Source: Nitrospinae bacterium bin107 (GTDB taxonomy: Bacteria; UBA8248). From it: 64,000 bases of DNA. The stretch is from assembly GCA_002238965.1 (NCBI GenBank), contig MPNJ01000002.1, forward strand, positions 253,001-317,000, in the 5' to 3' direction. The number at the start of each line of letters is the position of its first letter. The stretch's first letter is position 1. A program made the position numbers and the translations under genes. This document shows, piece after piece, positions 35,822-44,683 of this stretch. A model generated the notes under the pieces. The model was not told the DNA's origin. It ran no database searches and was given only the letters and a program-made list of their open reading frames with translations.

Positions 35822-36565
35822 TTATCTTAATTTCAATTTTTCGAAAAAGCCGCGTATCCGCCGGGCGTTCGCACCGATGTCGCCGACGCCGACGCGGGAT
35901 TTCGAGCGGATGTCGAGGCGCGTCGATCCGTTACTCGACGAGATCCGTATAACGATGTCGTCAACGAACCCGTACCAGAAAGTCGTGTCATAAGCCTCGA
36001 TGTGGCCTTCGGTTGGTTTGGATGACACCACATACCAGCCCATGGCGCGTGCGGCGTCGAGGGCGCGCTTGAAAACTTCTTCTTTGGAAACCCGGAATAT
36101 GACTGGCTTGATGTCCGGATACGCTTTTATCTGGAGCCGCGCAATGCGCACACCCTCATACCCAGGAGGGTTTTTCGCTCCTTTTCTGCGTGCAAGAACG
36201 ACTTGAAAAGCGGGAGGGTTTCGGGTGTCCGTGGTGATGTCGTGAATCTTGGGCACCCGTCTCGCTATTTGCATGTGCGAATACTGAAAACCTGCTACGG
36301 TAAAACCCAGCGCGATGCCGAGAGCGGCGCAGACGGTTCTCAATCTCGAGGCGTCGCGCAGGGCAAATAGCCCACCTGCCATGGATACGGCGACTGAGAT
36401 CAGAGCGATAACGGATGCGGACTTAAAAATCTGAAACCCGGCGCTGAAATGCCAAAATCCCCAGCGATGGCCCAGTCCCGAAGCCGCAGCGGCCAGCGCG
36501 CAGGCGCCCGATATGAACAGGCCCACATACGATATAGATGAGAGGGTTTGTGATTTTTCAGCCAC
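35822..36565 (-). CDS. DUF1499-family membrane protein
   Basis: 247 aa from GTG 36565, overlapping the AhpD-like gene stop by eight bases (GTGGCTGA). Three hydrophobic segments: about 12-32, 45-70 and 80-100. A DUF1499-type domain follows at 130-245 (YPDIKPVIFRVSKEEVFKRA, WYVVSSKPTEGHIEAYDTTF, RLDIRSKSRVGVGDIGANAR). The overlap ties its translation to full read-through of the upstream UGA-containing gene. Function unknown. Confidence 0.82.
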   Translation of the reverse strand: MAEKSQTLSSISYVGLFISGACALAAAASGLGHRWGFWHFSAGFQIFKSASVIALISVAVSMAGGLFALRDASRLRTVCAALGIALGFTVAGFQYSHMQIARRVPKIHDITTDTRNPPAFQVVLARRKGAKNPPGYEGVRIARLQIKAYPDIKPVIFRVSKEEVFKRALDAARAMGWYVVSSKPTEGHIEAYDTTFWYGFVDDIVIRISSSNGSTRLDIRSKSRVGVGDIGANARRIRGFFEKLKLR

Positions 36566-37157
36566 GAATCTTCTTTTTCAACCTCTGGATGGCGGCATTC
36601 AACTCCTCGGGTCCTTCGGGGTTTTGCTCCACGTGCCCGAAGGCGTAGTTTATGGAATTGGCGAAGTTTCGATAAACCGCAGCAGCGATGATGTCCACGA
36701 TATTCTCCTCGCTGAAGCCGACGCGCCTCAAACGCTCGATGTCCGTTTTTCCCATATCGTGGGGCGTGTATGTGATCTTCTCTGCATAGTCGAGCATGAC
36801 TCGGTCCGCGGGATCGAGGATATCCGCTTGCTTCGGGTCGTCCAGTACTTTAGCCACTTCAGCGATGGAAGCGCCATCGCATGCGTCACGGAACAACTGC
36901 CCGTGGTTCATCGCTCAGCCGTATCAGCCCCCATGAGCCGCCACGTAGTACGCAAGCAGTTCCGCTCTCCTAGTGCCGAGACTCGAGCCGCCATGTACGG
37001 AATTGCGGAGCATTTCACGCCCTGCCAAAATGCCGGGTCTTCTTCCCATCTCGAGAAACATTTTTGGAATGGGTTTTCTCGCCTTGCGCAGGTCTTCGAT
37101 AATTTCTTTTGCTGCTCCCTCCGCGGCATCCGGAGAAATGGGTTGGATCCAACTCAT
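36558..37157 (-). CDS. AhpD-like (CMD) protein, candidate double-Sec selenoprotein (UxxU)
   Basis: A single frame of 199 codons from ATG 37157 (AAAAGGAG upstream) broken only by TGA at 36924-36926 (codon 78) and TGA at 36915-36917 (codon 81). Read as Sec: YYVAAHGG-U-YG-U-AMNHGQLF, matching the family redox motif C-x-x-C-x3-H with both cysteines replaced. Flanks fit peroxidase-related AhpD-like proteins: IPKMFLEMGRRPGILAGREM, LGTRRAELLAYYVA before, and LDPADRVMLDYAEKITYTP, LRRVGFSEENIVDIIAAAVY, NFANSINYAFG after. A SECIS-like hairpin follows. The downstream DUF1499 start overlaps its stop. A peroxidase or thiol-reductase role with a diselenide is expected. Confidence rests on motif, position and hairpin together. 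Confidence 0.83.
36887..36905 (-). promoter_or_regulatory. Candidate bacterial SECIS hairpin serving two UGA codons
   Basis: On the minus strand CACGG pairs with CCGTG around a nine-base loop starting with G (GCAGTTGTT). The loop G is 15 bases after the second UGA and 24 after the first, so one hairpin could serve both. The stem of five pairs is short but allowed. Folding by eye. Confidence 0.6.
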
Positions 37158-37346
37158 GATGCTCTCCTTTTAAGATAGAAGGAGAGATTCTCAAGCATGA
37201 AAGAAATACGCAAGAGATACATCCCTCATTATTTTTTCTCCTCTCATTGATAAACGCATTCTTCAACATGGATTGTCTTGCTTATCATGGTAGTCGTGTT
37301 TCATTATCAACGTGGTAGTTTTGCTCTTGTCTGCTTGGGGGACGCC

Positions 37347-37991
37347 ATGAAATTCGACCCATCGCTGGTTGTCATTACCGACCGCAAGGTTCTGGCGAAG
37401 GCTTCCGGATGGAAGCTGAGGGACGCGGTTCGGGCAGCCGCGATGAGTGGGGCCGGCATGGTCCAGCTTCGCGAGAAAAATATGAGTGGTGTGGAGATGA
37501 TTCGCTTGGCTGATGAATTGCGAGATGCTCTGGAGGGAACCGGCTGTGCTTTGACGGTGAATGATCGGTTGGACGTCGCCATGGCGTGTGGCGCGGAGGG
37601 GGTGCATCTGGGACAGGAGGATTTCCCGCTCCCGAGGGCCAGGACGATAGGCGGAGATGCGTTGTTTTATGGCGTAACAGCCGGAAAATCCGAATGGGCG
37701 TCGCGAGCCGCCGCTGAGGATGCGGATTATATCGGCGTAGGTCCCATCTACGCGACGGGCAACAAGGCCGATGCGAGAGAGCCGATTGGGCCGGAAGGAT
37801 TTCGGCGGATTATCGAACATGCCCCTGGTTTGCCCGCCGTCGCCATCGGGGGGATCGGTATCGAGAACGTGGAGCCCGTCATCGAAGCCGGCGCCTCCGG
37901 CGTAGCTGTAATCGGCGCGGTTATGGGGGCACCGAACCCGGAAGCCGCGACAAGGGAATTGCGCAATCGCATTGAGAGGGCGAAAGAATGA
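37347..37991 (+). CDS. thiE: Thiamine-phosphate synthase
   Basis: 214 aa from ATG 37347 (GGGGG upstream). TIM-barrel landmarks: MVQLREKNMSGVEMIRLADE (pyrophosphate/Lys), LTVNDRLDVAMACGAEGVHL, GVTAGKSEWASRAAAEDADY, IGVGPIYATGNKADAREPIG and AIGGIGIENVEPVIEAGASG. It joins HMP-PP and thiazole phosphate into thiamine phosphate. Its stop overlaps the thiL start (ATGA). ThiE and ThiL together give the last two steps of thiamine diphosphate synthesis. Confidence 0.94.
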   Translation: MKFDPSLVVITDRKVLAKASGWKLRDAVRAAAMSGAGMVQLREKNMSGVEMIRLADELRDALEGTGCALTVNDRLDVAMACGAEGVHLGQEDFPLPRARTIGGDALFYGVTAGKSEWASRAAAEDADYIGVGPIYATGNKADAREPIGPEGFRRIIEHAPGLPAVAIGGIGIENVEPVIEAGASGVAVIGAVMGAPNPEAATRELRNRIERAKE

Positions 37992-39016
37992 GTGGCAAGT
38001 CGGCTGGTGAGATCGGCGAATTCGCCCTGATAGAGCGTCTAAGAGACGTACTCGGAACGGTGGGGAACGACACAGACGTCATCGTAGGCAATGGAGATGA
38101 TGCGGCCGTCATCAAAGCGGCGGATGGAAAATGTTGGGTTGTGACGTGCGATGCGCAGGTAGGTGGCGTGCATTTCCCGTCCACGGGGGATGTTTCGGGA
38201 TTCGCCGTGGGTTACAAGTCGCTGGCTGTGAATGTGAGCGATGTGGCGGCCATGGGGGGAAAGCCGCGCTTCGCACTCATCTCGTTGGGCATACCCGAAG
38301 AGACAGCAATTACGTTTCTCGATGACTTGTATGGCGGGGTTCGCGCGCTCTCTGAGCGATACGACATTTTGGTTCTGGGTGGAAACGTCACGCGGACGAG
38401 TGGGCCTTTGTTCGTGGACGTGTTCCTCGTCGGCGAGGTGATGGAGGAGAAGATTCTTCGCAGAAGCGGCGCCTGCGCAGGGGACCAGATTCTGGTGACG
38501 GGATATTTGGGAGATGCCGCAGCAGGGCTTCACTTGTCCTCCACACCGCACATCCAACTCCGCGAAGACGTGCATGCCTCGCTCACCCGCGCGCAACTCG
38601 AACCGCAGCCCCGGGTTGCGGAAGGAGTAGTTATCGCGGAGTCGGGGTTTGCGACCGCAATGATGGACATCAGCGATGGCCTGGCGGGTGATATCCGTCA
38701 CCTGTGTGAGGCAAGCGGAACAGGCGCGCTCCTCTGGGAATCCGAACTGCCAGTCTCCGGCGCCCTGCTCGAAACAGCCTCGATAGCCGAGAAAAAACCC
38801 ATGGAGTGGGCGTTGCACGGTGGCGAGGACTATGAACTTCTCGTTACGACGCCCGCTGAATCCGTTCGCGCGCTTCAAGAAGTCCTCCGGCGGGCGGGCG
38901 GGGCGCTGCTTACGCCCATCGGAGAAATCCTGCCGGTCACTCAGGGAATTTCTCTCAAACGCGCAGACGGGATTTTCGCGTTGGATAACCTCGCTTGGGA
39001 GCATTTTTCGGCTTGA
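37988..39016 (+). CDS. thiL: Thiamine-monophosphate kinase
   Basis: 342 aa. ThiL marks: GNGDDAAVIKAADGKCWVVT (residues 33-52), VGGVHFPSTGDVSGFAVGYK, VNVSDVAAMGGKPRFALISL, MMDISDGLAGDIRHLCEAS and LHGGEDYELLVTTP. It phosphorylates thiamine phosphate to the diphosphate. The PurM/SelD-type fold could suggest SelD, but the SelD N-terminal Cys/Sec-Lys motif is absent. Overlaps thiE by four bases. Confidence 0.93.
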   Translation: MSGKSAGEIGEFALIERLRDVLGTVGNDTDVIVGNGDDAAVIKAADGKCWVVTCDAQVGGVHFPSTGDVSGFAVGYKSLAVNVSDVAAMGGKPRFALISLGIPEETAITFLDDLYGGVRALSERYDILVLGGNVTRTSGPLFVDVFLVGEVMEEKILRRSGACAGDQILVTGYLGDAAAGLHLSSTPHIQLREDVHASLTRAQLEPQPRVAEGVVIAESGFATAMMDISDGLAGDIRHLCEASGTGALLWESELPVSGALLETASIAEKKPMEWALHGGEDYELLVTTPAESVRALQEVLRRAGGALLTPIGEILPVTQGISLKRADGIFALDNLAWEHFSA

Positions 39017-39147
39017 AAGCGTTCATCCTGCCCATGCCCCCGACGTAGGGAGAAACGCCTTGAATTTAACGGAGATTCCTTGACAGACTGTCCTGCGTCT
39101 TTGCACATTCTATAATCTCGAAAAAAACTTCTTGCTCGCAACACAGG

Positions 39148-40398
39148 ATGGGGATTATGAACGCACAGGGACCATTGAAGGGAATTCGCGTGTTGGATAT
39201 GTCCCGAATTCTCGCCGGACCTTTTTGCACCACGATGCTCTCGGATCTGGGAGCGGAAATCATCAAGCTCGAATCTCCCGGAAACGGCGATGAAACCCGC
39301 ACTTGGGGTCCTCCGTTCAAAAAAGGAGAAAGCGCCTATTTTTTGGGTGTGAACCACGGCAAGAAGAGTATCGTGGTCGACCTCAAAAAAAGCGAAGGCC
39401 TCGAAATCGCTCGCGCCATCGCTGAAAAGGTGGATGTTGTTGTCGAGAATTTTCGTCCTGGCGTCGTGGCGCGCCTGGGCGTCGGTTATGAGGCGCTGTC
39501 CGCCTTGAACCCTCGACTGATATACGTTTCCGTCTCCGGCTTCGGACAGACGGGCCCGTATCGGGAGCGCTCGGGTTTTGACATCGTCGGCCAAGCGATG
39601 AGCGGCATCATGAGTGCAACGGGCGAACCGGACGGCGGACCTTGCAAGGCCGGGGTTCCGCTCAGTGACCTCACGGCGGGCATGTGGGCGGCTTATAGCG
39701 TTAGTAGCGCATTGTTTGCCAGGGAGAAGACGGGCAAGGGGCAATACATCGATCTGTCTCTTCTCGACAGCAGCGTGTCGCTGCTCACCAACCTGAGCGG
39801 CTGCTATTTCATGGATGGCAGCATGAGCGAGCGGTGGGGTTCGGCCCATTTTCAAATCGTTCCCTATCAGGCGCTTAAGACCAAGGATAAGGAAATCATC
39901 ATCGGTGTGACGAGCGATCGGTTCTGGGGTTATTTTTGCGACATCATCGAGGCTCCCGAGTTGGCGAATGACCCGAGGTTCGTCGACATCCCAAGCCGCG
40001 CGAAAAATCGCCATGAACTCATCCCCATTTTGGAGCAGTATCTCTGCAGACGAAACGGGAATGAATGGCTGAAATTACTGGAGGAAAAAGGGATTCCCTG
40101 CGGCCCGGTTTATGATGTCGGCGAAGCCCTCGAGGATGAGCAGGTTCGCCACAGAGAGATGGTGGTGGAAACGAACCATTCGCTTCTGGGTAAAATGAAC
40201 ACTACCGGTGTTCCCCCAAAATTTTCCGAGCATCCGGGCAAGGTGCAAGGGCCGGCCCCCTTGCACGGGGAACATACACGCAAAGTATTGTCCGAAAATC
40301 TAGGGTGGAGTGATGAAAGAATAGAAGAGTTGGTGAGAGACAAAGTGGTCGCAGAACCTAAGCCCAGATCGGAGATTGGAATGCCTTTGGAAGATTGA
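39148..40398 (+). CDS. CaiB/BaiF-type (class III) CoA-transferase
   Basis: 416 aa. Family marks: LKGIRVLDMSRILAGPFCT at the start, DLGAEIIKLESPGNGDETRT, DVVVENFRPGVVARLG, FGQTGPYRERSGFD, and the catalytic Asp in GVPLSDLTAGMWAAY (about 173). It moves CoA between carboxylic acids. ATG 39157 is an alternative start. Monocistronic; it sits between thiamine genes and the M20/yqeC/Fe-ADH operon (convergent, 18 bases apart). Substrate unknown. Confidence 0.9.
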   Translation: MGIMNAQGPLKGIRVLDMSRILAGPFCTTMLSDLGAEIIKLESPGNGDETRTWGPPFKKGESAYFLGVNHGKKSIVVDLKKSEGLEIARAIAEKVDVVVENFRPGVVARLGVGYEALSALNPRLIYVSVSGFGQTGPYRERSGFDIVGQAMSGIMSATGEPDGGPCKAGVPLSDLTAGMWAAYSVSSALFAREKTGKGQYIDLSLLDSSVSLLTNLSGCYFMDGSMSERWGSAHFQIVPYQALKTKDKEIIIGVTSDRFWGYFCDIIEAPELANDPRFVDIPSRAKNRHELIPILEQYLCRRNGNEWLKLLEEKGIPCGPVYDVGEALEDEQVRHREMVVETNHSLLGKMNTTGVPPKFSEHPGKVQGPAPLHGEHTRKVLSENLGWSDERIEELVRDKVVAEPKPRSEIGMPLED

Positions 40399-40416
40399 AG
40401 ACTCTTGATGAGCTCC

Positions 40417-41574
40417 TCATTTTACAGACAGACTTTCTATCAACCCGCCAAGCAGCGCGCCTCTCGGAGCGATGGAGTCGAGTTCCATGTATTCCTCATC
40501 CGTGTGCAGATTTCCCCCCACAGGTCCCAGACCATCCAGAACGGCAACTCCAAGCGGTGAGAGATAATTCCCGTCGGAACCCCCACCGGTGGGGCCGTGC
40601 TTAAGTTCGACGCCCGCATCCCGGGCGATTACTGCCGCGATAGACAAGAGTTTTTCCGTCCCATGGTTGAATTCCATGGCGGGCCTACCGCTGATTTTTT
40701 TAAATTCTGAATGTGTGCCTTCAATATGTGATTTGGAAACAATTCGAAGCAGCTCATCCGTCATGGAATCAAGGGTTGTCTGCCGGTCTGCACGCACTTC
40801 AATGTGACAAGATGCTTTGTCCGCCACGATGTGCGGCCTGTCCCCACCCGAAAGACCGGTGATATTGATGGTTCCGCCTTTTTGTTCCAGGTTTTGGATA
40901 GTCACCATTTTGTGTGCGAGTTCGTGTACGGCGCTTCTGCCTCTTTCAGGGTCTACCCCTGCATGGGCCGAGACGCCGCTGACGAGCAATTTCCCGTAGC
41001 AACTCCCTTTTCTCGAAGATACGATGGAGCCGTTTGCGCGGCCGGACTCGATAATCAAGGCGGCCGCAGCGTCTTTCCCGATTCGTTCGATCAGTTCCCT
41101 CGATGAGGGATTCCCGCGTTCTTCATCGGTATCATATAAGATGCTGATTTTCCCGAACTCCTCGAATCCTTCAGCCAGTAAGGCCTCCATTGCGAATTGA
41201 CAAACCACCAGACATCCTTTCATGTCGGCCACCCCGGGGCCGCAGGCGATATCGTCTTTTATGGTGAACGGTCTTTGCGCGGCGGTTCCCTCGGGAAAAA
41301 CGGTGTCGCAATGCCCGATCAGGAATATGTGGGGGCCGATTTCTCTTTTGCCGAGAAACGTCACCAGAAGATGATCTCCCGTTTCATGCGTTCCCGGGAT
41401 CATCTCTACGTCAGCTCCCAATGCGCGATATTTTCCAGCGAAATGGGAGGAGACGGCGTTCGTACCCTTGCTGGGAAACGTCGGGGAGTCGATGTTCACC
41501 ACGTGGGCGATTTGTTCGATGATTTCCTCTTGTCTGGCTTCAAGCGCTTTTCTGATTGCGGCCGCGCCGATCAT
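40417..41574 (-). CDS. M20-family metallopeptidase/deacylase
   Basis: 385 aa, carboxypeptidase-G2-like. Zinc ligands: LIGHCDTVFPEG (His), GPGVADMKGCLVV (bridging Asp), YDTDEERGNPSS (catalytic Glu plus Glu), ALIIESGRANG and NLHTDEEYMEL (last His). The dimerisation domain holds SGVSAHAGVDPERGRSAV. It removes an amino-acid or acyl group. Its ATG overlaps the yqeC stop. M20 hydrolases such as YgeY accompany selenium-dependent Mo-hydroxylase genes in other bacteria, which fits this operon, but substrate is unknown. Confidence 0.9.
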   Translation of the reverse strand: MIGAAAIRKALEARQEEIIEQIAHVVNIDSPTFPSKGTNAVSSHFAGKYRALGADVEMIPGTHETGDHLLVTFLGKREIGPHIFLIGHCDTVFPEGTAAQRPFTIKDDIACGPGVADMKGCLVVCQFAMEALLAEGFEEFGKISILYDTDEERGNPSSRELIERIGKDAAAALIIESGRANGSIVSSRKGSCYGKLLVSGVSAHAGVDPERGRSAVHELAHKMVTIQNLEQKGGTINITGLSGGDRPHIVADKASCHIEVRADRQTTLDSMTDELLRIVSKSHIEGTHSEFKKISGRPAMEFNHGTEKLLSIAAVIARDAGVELKHGPTGGGSDGNYLSPLGVAVLDGLGPVGGNLHTDEEYMELDSIAPRGALLGGLIESLSVK

Positions 41575-42356
41575 TTATGTACTCTCCTGCTATAAAATTT
41601 CCCCGCTACAGAATCTCCCGTGAGCAGGTAATCGTAAATGCCATCGGGTACGGCCTCGAAAATCGCTTGGGCGTCCTCAAGGGCTTTTGGGGAAGTGCAA
41701 TGGCTCAGGTAGAGTATTCGTTTTGCGCTTTTGGGAAACCGACTCGGGTAGCTCTCCGGATGACTCGCCAATCTCGCCAGATGATCCGCTCCGATTACTT
41801 CCCCGGCGTCTAAGCCTGCGATGGCGCGGACTGTTTCCATGCGATGGACGATTTTCTTATCAGCTTTCTGGCCGATTGCGGTAAGTCCCAACACGAGTAC
41901 GCAATGCGTCGCCCCTTCGGGAATGACCGGTTCACCCGGTCCCGGGGCCTTGATGAGCCGTTTTCTGGCGCCATCGGTTTTTACGACCATCACGCCGTTA
42001 AAACCTGAAGCGTGCAGCGCCTCCACTTGACTTGCCTCGAGGCCGCAAAACATATTCTGAGGCAGTTTTTTCTCCACCCAGACAACTGCGCCGCGCCTGG
42101 ACCACTCATGGGCGGCGGATTGCAACTCGGTGCGACCCTTCTCGCTCAGTAAAACGGGTGGGGCGTCTTCACCACCCAGGGCGTGAAGATTCGTCGTACT
42201 GGTGATGATGACGGGGAACGGCTCGTCGAGCATCTCGCGGATGAGCCGCTTCATGAGCGTGGCCTTTCCGCCGGCGCCCATGACGCAGACCATATCGCCG
42301 GGGGTGATGTCCATCAGTGGGCGCAACTCTTGCGAAGAAGATGATTCCATGGGCAT
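41571..42356 (-). CDS. yqeC: Selenium-dependent hydroxylase accessory protein YqeC
   Basis: 261 aa from ATG 42356 (TTG 42362 and ATG 42350 are alternatives). A P-loop-like start is visible: CVMGAGGKATLMKRLIREML, then FPVIITSTTNLHALGGEDAP. The family core VVKTDGARKRLIKAPGPGEP is clear, followed by VIPEGATHCVLVLGLTAIGQ and VHRMETVRAIAGLDAGEVIG. YqeC is a marker for selenium-dependent molybdenum hydroxylases, thought to help load labile selenium on the Mo cofactor. It overlaps the M20 gene downstream and follows Fe-ADH by three bases or less, so the three are one operon. Confidence 0.87.
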   Translation of the reverse strand: MPMESSSSQELRPLMDITPGDMVCVMGAGGKATLMKRLIREMLDEPFPVIITSTTNLHALGGEDAPPVLLSEKGRTELQSAAHEWSRRGAVVWVEKKLPQNMFCGLEASQVEALHASGFNGVMVVKTDGARKRLIKAPGPGEPVIPEGATHCVLVLGLTAIGQKADKKIVHRMETVRAIAGLDAGEVIGADHLARLASHPESYPSRFPKSAKRILYLSHCTSPKALEDAQAIFEAVPDGIYDYLLTGDSVAGKFYSRRVHK

Positions 42357-42358
42357 AT

Positions 42359-43507
42359 TCAAGCCGCGGCGCGATAGATTCTCTCGATGTCCTCGAGCGA
42401 AAGTTCTTTGGGATTACAACTTAACAGACGTTCGAGCTTGAAGGCGGCTTCCGCCAACTCCGGGATGGCGTGTGCGGGGACGTCCACTTCGCCGAGTCGG
42501 GTAGGCACCCCGCAGTCACGACAAAGTTTCTCGACCGCGCCGACTGAAAGCCCGGCAGCTTCAGCTGTGGACATGCTATCCGTGGATTCGCCCAGGATTC
42601 GGGCGATACGGGCGAATTTCTCAGGCGCCGCGGCGTGGTTTTCCTTCATGACGTGGGAGAACATCAGCGAGTTGCTTACCCCGTGGGGAATATGGAACCG
42701 CGAGCCGAGTGGATAGGCCAGGGCATGGATGGCGCCCGCCCCTGCCCCTGCGAGCGCGACCCCGCCATAGTATGAGCCGAGGGCCATGTCGGTCCTGGCC
42801 TCAATGTCGTTTCCGTCGTCACATACGCGCCTCAATGAGCGGGCGATGAGTTTCATGCCCTCCAGGCTGTACATCTCGCTCAAGGGAGTGGCGTTTCTGG
42901 CCACGTAGGTTTCCAGGCAATGCGTGAAGGCGTCCACACCGGCGGCGGAAGTGACTTTCGGCGGTGCGGAAAGCGTGAGCTTGGGGTCGACGATGGCGGC
43001 GAAAGGTATGACGTGCGTGCTCACGATAGCCAGTTTCACCTGCTCTTCCGGCACCGAGAAGATGGCGTTGGGCGTGGCCTCGGCGCCGGTTCCGCTCGTG
43101 GTGGGCGCCAATATCGTGGAGAGGCCCGTTTTCGGAACGAGTTCTACCCCCAGGTAATCCCTGGGCGCGCCGTCGTTTCCCAGCAATACACCGATGGATT
43201 TCGCCATGTCCATCGAACTGCCGCCCCCGACCCCGACGACGAGGTCGAAAGTGCCGTTTTTGAATTCATCGAACGCTTGTTCCAGATCGCCTATGGCGGG
43301 CTCGGGCGGGCACTCATCGTATATCGTTACCTCGACGCCGGCCTCATCGAGAGGGGCCAGCGCCATGTCGGCCACACCTGCGCCCCTGACGCCCTTGTCC
43401 GTGAAGAAAAGCGCGTTGCGGGCGCCCAGGAACTCCGCTTCATCCTTGATTTTCGCTATGGTTCCGAGGCCGAACCAGGTCCGTTGCGGGTGGCGTATGC
43501 TGTACAT
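42359..43507 (-). CDS. Iron-containing alcohol dehydrogenase
   Basis: 382 aa, group III metal-dependent ADH. NAD site LVVGVGGGSSMDMAKSIG (residues 90-107). TTSGTGAEATPNAIF. Iron ligands in DAFTHCLETYV, AIHALAYPLGSRFHIPHGVS (two His) plus an earlier Asp. First gene of the operon with yqeC and the M20 hydrolase. Oxidises an alcohol or reduces an aldehyde, perhaps in the same pathway as the Mo-hydroxylase. The 126 bases on its upstream side (43508-43633) hold its promoter but nothing distinct. Confidence 0.93.
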   Translation of the reverse strand: MYSIRHPQRTWFGLGTIAKIKDEAEFLGARNALFFTDKGVRGAGVADMALAPLDEAGVEVTIYDECPPEPAIGDLEQAFDEFKNGTFDLVVGVGGGSSMDMAKSIGVLLGNDGAPRDYLGVELVPKTGLSTILAPTTSGTGAEATPNAIFSVPEEQVKLAIVSTHVIPFAAIVDPKLTLSAPPKVTSAAGVDAFTHCLETYVARNATPLSEMYSLEGMKLIARSLRRVCDDGNDIEARTDMALGSYYGGVALAGAGAGAIHALAYPLGSRFHIPHGVSNSLMFSHVMKENHAAAPEKFARIARILGESTDSMSTAEAAGLSVGAVEKLCRDCGVPTRLGEVDVPAHAIPELAEAAFKLERLLSCNPKELSLEDIERIYRAAA

Positions 43508-43633
43508 GAGGCGAACTCCTTGATCGTAAGCTGTTATATCGGGAAATCATGTTCGGGATGGTTTCAATCCCGAAGGTCGGCATTATCCCCGTGCGCCTGG
43601 CCGGATGCAACGGATACGGGGGAATTTCGTGAA

Positions 43634-44677
43634 TCAAGGCTTCCAGCGCCGGTTCGTGAGGAGCCGCCATGCGTTCCGGTAGGCGATGAGCTTTCCGGCG
43701 GCGGGGCTGATATTCGCGAGGACGTTCTGACGGAAAAAGCGTGTCCTTCTCGCATAGGCCGCCTGAGTGGGGGGGGAGGCATCGTTCCCGGCGGTGAAAT
43801 GCCCCACGCGCGCTTCGAGCAACGCCCGCCATTCGCGCGAGAACGCCCCGCCCGGGTCATACAGGTGGTTTGTTCTCGGAGTAGATGAATCGGCGGGGGC
43901 GGGCGGGTCCTGGGTCAGCGTGAAGAAAAGGCCCGCGTGCCTCAGGCTCAGCGCCCGAAGAAGCCCGTGCCCGTACCCCGGTAAGGCGTTCAGATTCAAT
44001 ATCCTGCCGGCTTGCGTCCAGACGAGCTTCGCCTCGGGCGTCTCCCTCAACAGCCGCTCGAGTTGCTCCAGACCCCCGTCATCGGGCGGCATGTCGAGCA
44101 GGAGAAAGCTTCGTCTTTCGACTGCCAGACGGATAACCGTCCCCAAAGCTTCTCCGGCCTGCTTCATCTGCCCCTTACCGGAGGCTCCCGGCCGCCAGAT
44201 GACCTTCCCGACCCCGAACGCGCCGCCATCGAGTTGCCGCTTGATGCCGGCCAGGTAGGCCCCGCCGGTCTGTGTCCAGTCTTTTTGAGCCGCCGAGGTG
44301 GTTAACGGTATCAGTCGGTCAGGGTAGCGCGCTACCGCCTTTTTGACCGCCGCCTCGCTCGCCGAGGTGACCGCGCCCAGGGCGACGCCCGCCCGGTCCA
44401 TGCCCTCGATAAGCCCAGCCGCGCCCTTCCACTCATCGAGCGAGACTTCCAGATCGATCAACGGATAGGGGTCGGCTGCGAGATGAACTTTAAGTGTGCG
44501 TTCATACAGCTTCACGCGCGCCGCGCGGTATTCCTTCCCCTTCGATTTCAGTGAGTTGGGCGGCTTCGCGGCGCCGGCGATTCCCGCCGTCAGAAACGTC
44601 CCCACGAGCAGCGTGAGCGAGAAAACGGCGAGGCGAGCCACCCGTTTTCCAGCATCCCTGCGGCCCGTGGAGGACAC
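43634..44677 (-). CDS. Exported amidohydrolase-like protein
   Basis: 347 aa from GTG 44677, six bases after the cyclase stop; a GTG 12 codons later would give a cleaner signal peptide (VARLAVFSLTLLVGTFLTAG). The mature region looks like a TIM-barrel of the amidohydrolase-2 type: DPYPLIDLEVSLDEWKGAAG, LLLDMPPDDGGLEQLERLL, LVWTQAGRILNLNALPGYG, RVGHFTAGNDASPPTQAAY. The usual HxH metal motif is not recognisable, so it may be non-catalytic. Co-transcribed with the cyclase gene. Confidence 0.6.
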   Translation of the reverse strand: MSSTGRRDAGKRVARLAVFSLTLLVGTFLTAGIAGAAKPPNSLKSKGKEYRAARVKLYERTLKVHLAADPYPLIDLEVSLDEWKGAAGLIEGMDRAGVALGAVTSASEAAVKKAVARYPDRLIPLTTSAAQKDWTQTGGAYLAGIKRQLDGGAFGVGKVIWRPGASGKGQMKQAGEALGTVIRLAVERRSFLLLDMPPDDGGLEQLERLLRETPEAKLVWTQAGRILNLNALPGYGHGLLRALSLRHAGLFFTLTQDPPAPADSSTPRTNHLYDPGGAFSREWRALLEARVGHFTAGNDASPPTQAAYARRTRFFRQNVLANISPAAGKLIAYRNAWRLLTNRRWKP

Positions 44678-44683
44678 GCTCGT

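Noticed and set aside
37988-39016. selD (selenophosphate synthetase) because of the PurM/ThiL fold and Sec genes nearby
   Set aside because: Coupled to thiE, has the ThiL GDDAAV motif and lacks the SelD Cys/Sec-Lys N-terminus.
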